Below are positions 5,719 to 7,780 of a stretch of DNA of 7,780 nt, piece by piece. Each line of letters starts with the position of its first letter. The first letter of the stretch is position 1. The position numbers were made by a program, and so were the translations under genes. The notes below the pieces were generated by a model that saw only the letters and a program-made list of their open reading frames with translations, did not search any database and was not told where the DNA came from. Source of the stretch: Bacillota bacterium (GTDB taxonomy: Bacteria > Bacillota > Bacilli > Bacillales > Bacillaceae_J); assembly GCA_023457235.1 (NCBI GenBank), contig JAEWMK010000100.1, positions 1-7,780 of the forward strand, given 5' to 3'.

Positions 5719-6357
5719 CTAACTTAATGGATAATGTTTTAAAAAATAAATTAATGACTGCAGTTCAACCGCTAAATCAATATGATGAATCCTGATATCT
5801 TCCGGAACATTCAGTCTTGCAGGTGTAAAATTCAAAATTCCTTTTATCCCTGAAGTAACAAGGCGGTCTGTTATGGGCTGGGATACCTGTACAGGAACGG
5901 TTAAAATGGCAACTTCCAATTCACCGGTGATTTTGCTTTCTAAATCATCTAAATGATAAATCGGAACACCTCCGATATCCGTGCCGACCTTCCCCGGGTC
6001 AACATCAAATGCCATCACAATTTTAGAATTATTATTTTTCATAAAATTATAATGCAAAAAGGCTGTTCCTAAATTTCCGACCCCGATTAAGCATACCTTC
6101 ACCACTTCATCCTGGCTTAATGTCTGCCTAAAGAAGGACAATAAATAATTGACATTGTACCCATAACCTTTTTTGCCAAGGGCACCAAAATAAGAAAAAT
6201 CACGGCGAATTGTGGCTGAGTCTACTTTTACCGCATCACTTAATTCTTTTGAGGATACTCGTTGCTTCCCAGAAGCATGTAGATTTGCTATAAACCGATA
6301 ATATAACGGCAAGCGTTTAGCAGTCGCTTGCGGTATTTTATTTTTATCAAAAGTCAT
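5719..6357 (-). CDS. rex: Redox-sensing transcriptional repressor Rex
   Basis: 212 residues, normal for Rex. The N-terminal winged helix (about 14-66, with SSKELSDAVKVDSATIRRDF as the recognition region) binds DNA. The Rossmann domain carries GVGNLGTA (92-99) for NAD(H), with AFDVDP (116-121) at the end of the second strand. The C-terminal helix (DLAVELQSLIYFLKHY) is the domain-swapped dimer element. Rex represses respiratory and fermentative genes when NAD+ is high and releases them when NADH rises. The start is ATG at 6357 behind GGGGGG, and the gene begins 20 bases after the moaC stop, so both share a transcript. No Rex operator (TTGTGA-N6-TCACAA) was found by eye in the window, so autoregulation is not indicated. 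Confidence 0.97.
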   Translation of the reverse strand: MTFDKNKIPQATAKRLPLYYRFIANLHASGKQRVSSKELSDAVKVDSATIRRDFSYFGALGKKGYGYNVNYLLSFFRQTLSQDEVVKVCLIGVGNLGTAFLHYNFMKNNNSKIVMAFDVDPGKVGTDIGGVPIYHLDDLESKITGELEVAILTVPVQVSQPITDRLVTSGIKGILNFTPARLNVPEDIRIHHIDLAVELQSLIYFLKHYPLS

Positions 6358-6377
6358 ACCATCCCCCCGCTCTTTCC

Positions 6378-6869
6378 TTAGTCAATATTTTCCTTTCTTC
6401 GAAAATCTCCGCTTTTTCCTCCAGTTTTCTCAACTAAATACGTTCGACCAATAATCATTCCTTTATCCACAGCTTTACACATATCATAAACCGTTAATGC
6501 CGTAGCTGTTGCTGCTGTTAAAGCCTCCATCTCGACACCTGTACTTCCTTTTGTTTTAACAGTTGTTTCGATATGTAAAATATACTCAGAGGATTTCTCT
6601 TCCCATGAAAAAGAAATATCCACACCCTTTAGCATTAATGGATGACACATTGGAATCCATTCGGATGTTTTCTTGGCTGCCATCACTCCGGCTACTTGAG
6701 CAACGGCTAATACATCGCCCTTTTTCATTTTATTTTCTTTAATTTTTGTATAGATTTCTTCATTTACTTGTATGCTAGAATGGGCAATGGCAGTACGAGT
6801 TGTTTCATTTTTTTCGGTGATATCCACCATTTTCGCACGGCCTTCTTCATTAAAATGAGTAAAGGACAT
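6378..6869 (-). CDS. moaC: Cyclic pyranopterin monophosphate synthase MoaC
   Basis: 163 residues, full length. MoaC converts the MoaA product (3',8-cH2GTP) to cyclic pyranopterin monophosphate in molybdenum cofactor synthesis, in the cytosol. Seen directly: MCHPLML (74-80, with the conserved His76), GVEMEALTAATATAL (111-125), the catalytic pair in YDMCKA (Asp129 and Lys132), and the closing VEKTGGKSG loop (147-154). The start at 6869 follows GGGGG by ten bases; a nearer ATG is out of frame. It is the first gene of the moaC-rex pair. The other moa genes are not nearby, as also in B. subtilis. Confidence 0.97.
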   Translation of the reverse strand: MSFTHFNEEGRAKMVDITEKNETTRTAIAHSSIQVNEEIYTKIKENKMKKGDVLAVAQVAGVMAAKKTSEWIPMCHPLMLKGVDISFSWEEKSSEYILHIETTVKTKGSTGVEMEALTAATATALTVYDMCKAVDKGMIIGRTYLVEKTGGKSGDFRRKENID

Positions 6870-6960
6870 CTGTATTCATCCCCCGACTTAATATATATTT
6901 TAATACAAAAAAGTTTACGAAGATATTTATTTTTGTAGAAAAAGGAGATTTGTTGCTCGT

Positions 6961-6987
6961 TTGACACTGTATAAGCTAAACTATGAT
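6961..6987 (+). promoter_or_regulatory. Possible ydiF promoter
   Basis: A perfect -35 TTGACA (6961-6966) is followed after a short 15-base spacer by TATGAT (6982-6987). The spacer is below the 17-base optimum, so strength is uncertain. The start would be near 6994, which crowds the ribosome binding site at 6993-6998, so the real start may be elsewhere. The divergent moaC promoter should lie in the AT-rich 6885-6950 stretch, but no clear hexamer pair stands out. Confidence 0.35.
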
Positions 6988-7005
6988 TTGAAGAGGTGAA
7001 CCGAT

Positions 7006-7780
7006 ATGATACTACTTCAAGTCAACCAACTTACTAAGTATTATGGTGCTGATCTTATTTTATCTAATATTAAATTAGAAGTACAATCAAAAGATAGAAT
7101 TGCTCTAGTTGGCAGAAATGGAGCAGGGAAATCTACTTTATTGAAAATTATCTCAGAACAAATGTCGTATGATGGTGGCGAAATCATTAAGCCAAAAAAT
7201 TTAACGATCGGTTATCTTGCTCAAGATACCGGCTTGGAATCTAGTCTTTCTATTTGGGATGAAATGTTGACTGTTTTTCACCATCTTCAAATAAAAGAAA
7301 AGAAGCTGCGTGAACTGGAAACAAAAATGGGTGATCCTTCCTATTTAAATGATACCGAAAAATACGAAAAATTATTAAAAGAATACGACGAACTGCAAGT
7401 AACCTTCAAGGATGAAGGCGGCTATCAGTATGAAGCTGACATCCGAACGGTTTTACATGGGCTTAATTTCGGTGGTTTTGATTATTCGACAGCGATAGCA
7501 ACATTAAGCGGCGGACAAAAAACCCGCTTAGCAATGGCTAAGCTACTTTTAACAAAGCCGGATTTATTAATTCTTGATGAACCGACGAACCATTTAGATA
7601 TTGAAACGCTGGGCTGGCTTGAACAATATTTGCAAGGGTATCCCGGTGCTCTACTAATCGTCTCCCATGACCGCTATTTTCTTGATAAGGTTGTGACTCA
7701 GGTCTATGAATTATCGAGGACAAATTGTCGCCGCTATGTCGGTAACTATAGTAAATATTTAGAGCAAAGTGCAGCCATTT
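7006..7780 (+). CDS. ydiF: ABC-F family ATP-binding protein YdiF, N-terminal part (3' end outside window)
   Basis: 258 codons are present and the frame is open to the window edge; ABC-F proteins have about 640 residues, so roughly the first 40% is here. The first ATPase domain is complete: Walker A GRNGAGKST (36-44), Q-loop YLAQD (Gln73), signature LSGGQ (167-171), Walker B LLILDEP (187-193, catalytic Glu192) and switch His221 in SHDRYF. A charged helical insert at about 97-135 fits the ABC-F arm subdomain, and NYSKYLEQ (247-254) starts the interdomain linker. There are no membrane segments: ABC-F proteins act on ribosomes in translation or antibiotic protection, not in transport. GAGGTG at 6993-6998 is the ribosome binding site. 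It is divergent from moaC as in B. subtilis, and is named on that synteny. Confidence 0.93.
   Translation, partial: MILLQVNQLTKYYGADLILSNIKLEVQSKDRIALVGRNGAGKSTLLKIISEQMSYDGGEIIKPKNLTIGYLAQDTGLESSLSIWDEMLTVFHHLQIKEKKLRELETKMGDPSYLNDTEKYEKLLKEYDELQVTFKDEGGYQYEADIRTVLHGLNFGGFDYSTAIATLSGGQKTRLAMAKLLLTKPDLLILDEPTNHLDIETLGWLEQYLQGYPGALLIVSHDRYFLDKVVTQVYELSRTNCRRYVGNYSKYLEQSAAI

Noticed and set aside
6764..6967. 67-codon minus-strand frame overlapping the moaC start
   Set aside because: It lies in another frame than moaC and has no conserved features; the overlap with the MoaC N-terminus makes it unlikely.

Overview
The window looks like chromosomal DNA of a low-GC Gram-positive bacterium of the Bacillus group (Bacillales). 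The grounds are AT-rich sequence, strong AGGAGG-type ribosome binding sites, TTG starts on two genes, a perfect CIRCE operator in front of groES, and a gene order that matches the B. subtilis ydiF - moaC - rex - ydiK - ydiL - groES - groEL neighbourhood, seen here in reverse. The species cannot be fixed from the sequence alone. Almost everything right of position 2450 is conserved housekeeping sequence; the accessory part is 1-2450.

Left part (1-2450). A leftward operon starts from an extended -10 promoter near 789. It holds a possible 11-codon leader peptide, a 50-residue protein I do not recognise, and the first 169 codons of a membrane-anchored trypsin/HtrA-like serine protease that runs off the window. 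Next comes a 365-base gene-free stretch rich in inverted repeats, including a likely terminator. It is followed by a leftward DUF3231 gene with two related halves. Between that gene and the groEL terminator lies a stretch with short broken reading frames that may be a decayed gene, possibly a tyrosine recombinase.

Middle (2450-5720). groES and groEL form a leftward heat-shock operon with a recognisable promoter, CIRCE operator, intercistronic hairpin and strong terminator. Rightward from the same intergenic region run ydiL (a CPBP-family membrane protein) and ydiK (a small two-helix membrane protein), which overlap by four bases and end at a bidirectional terminator.

Right part (5719-7780). 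moaC (molybdenum cofactor synthesis) and rex (NADH/NAD+ redox repressor) form a leftward pair. Divergent from them, ydiF (an ABC-F ATPase) starts and runs off the right edge. The tatAy-tatCy pair found in B. subtilis between rex and ydiK is absent here.

I see no clear evidence of an undescribed system. The best leads are the leader/50-residue/protease operon, the inverted repeats around the groESL promoter and between groES and groEL, and the structured intergenic block at about 900-1075.
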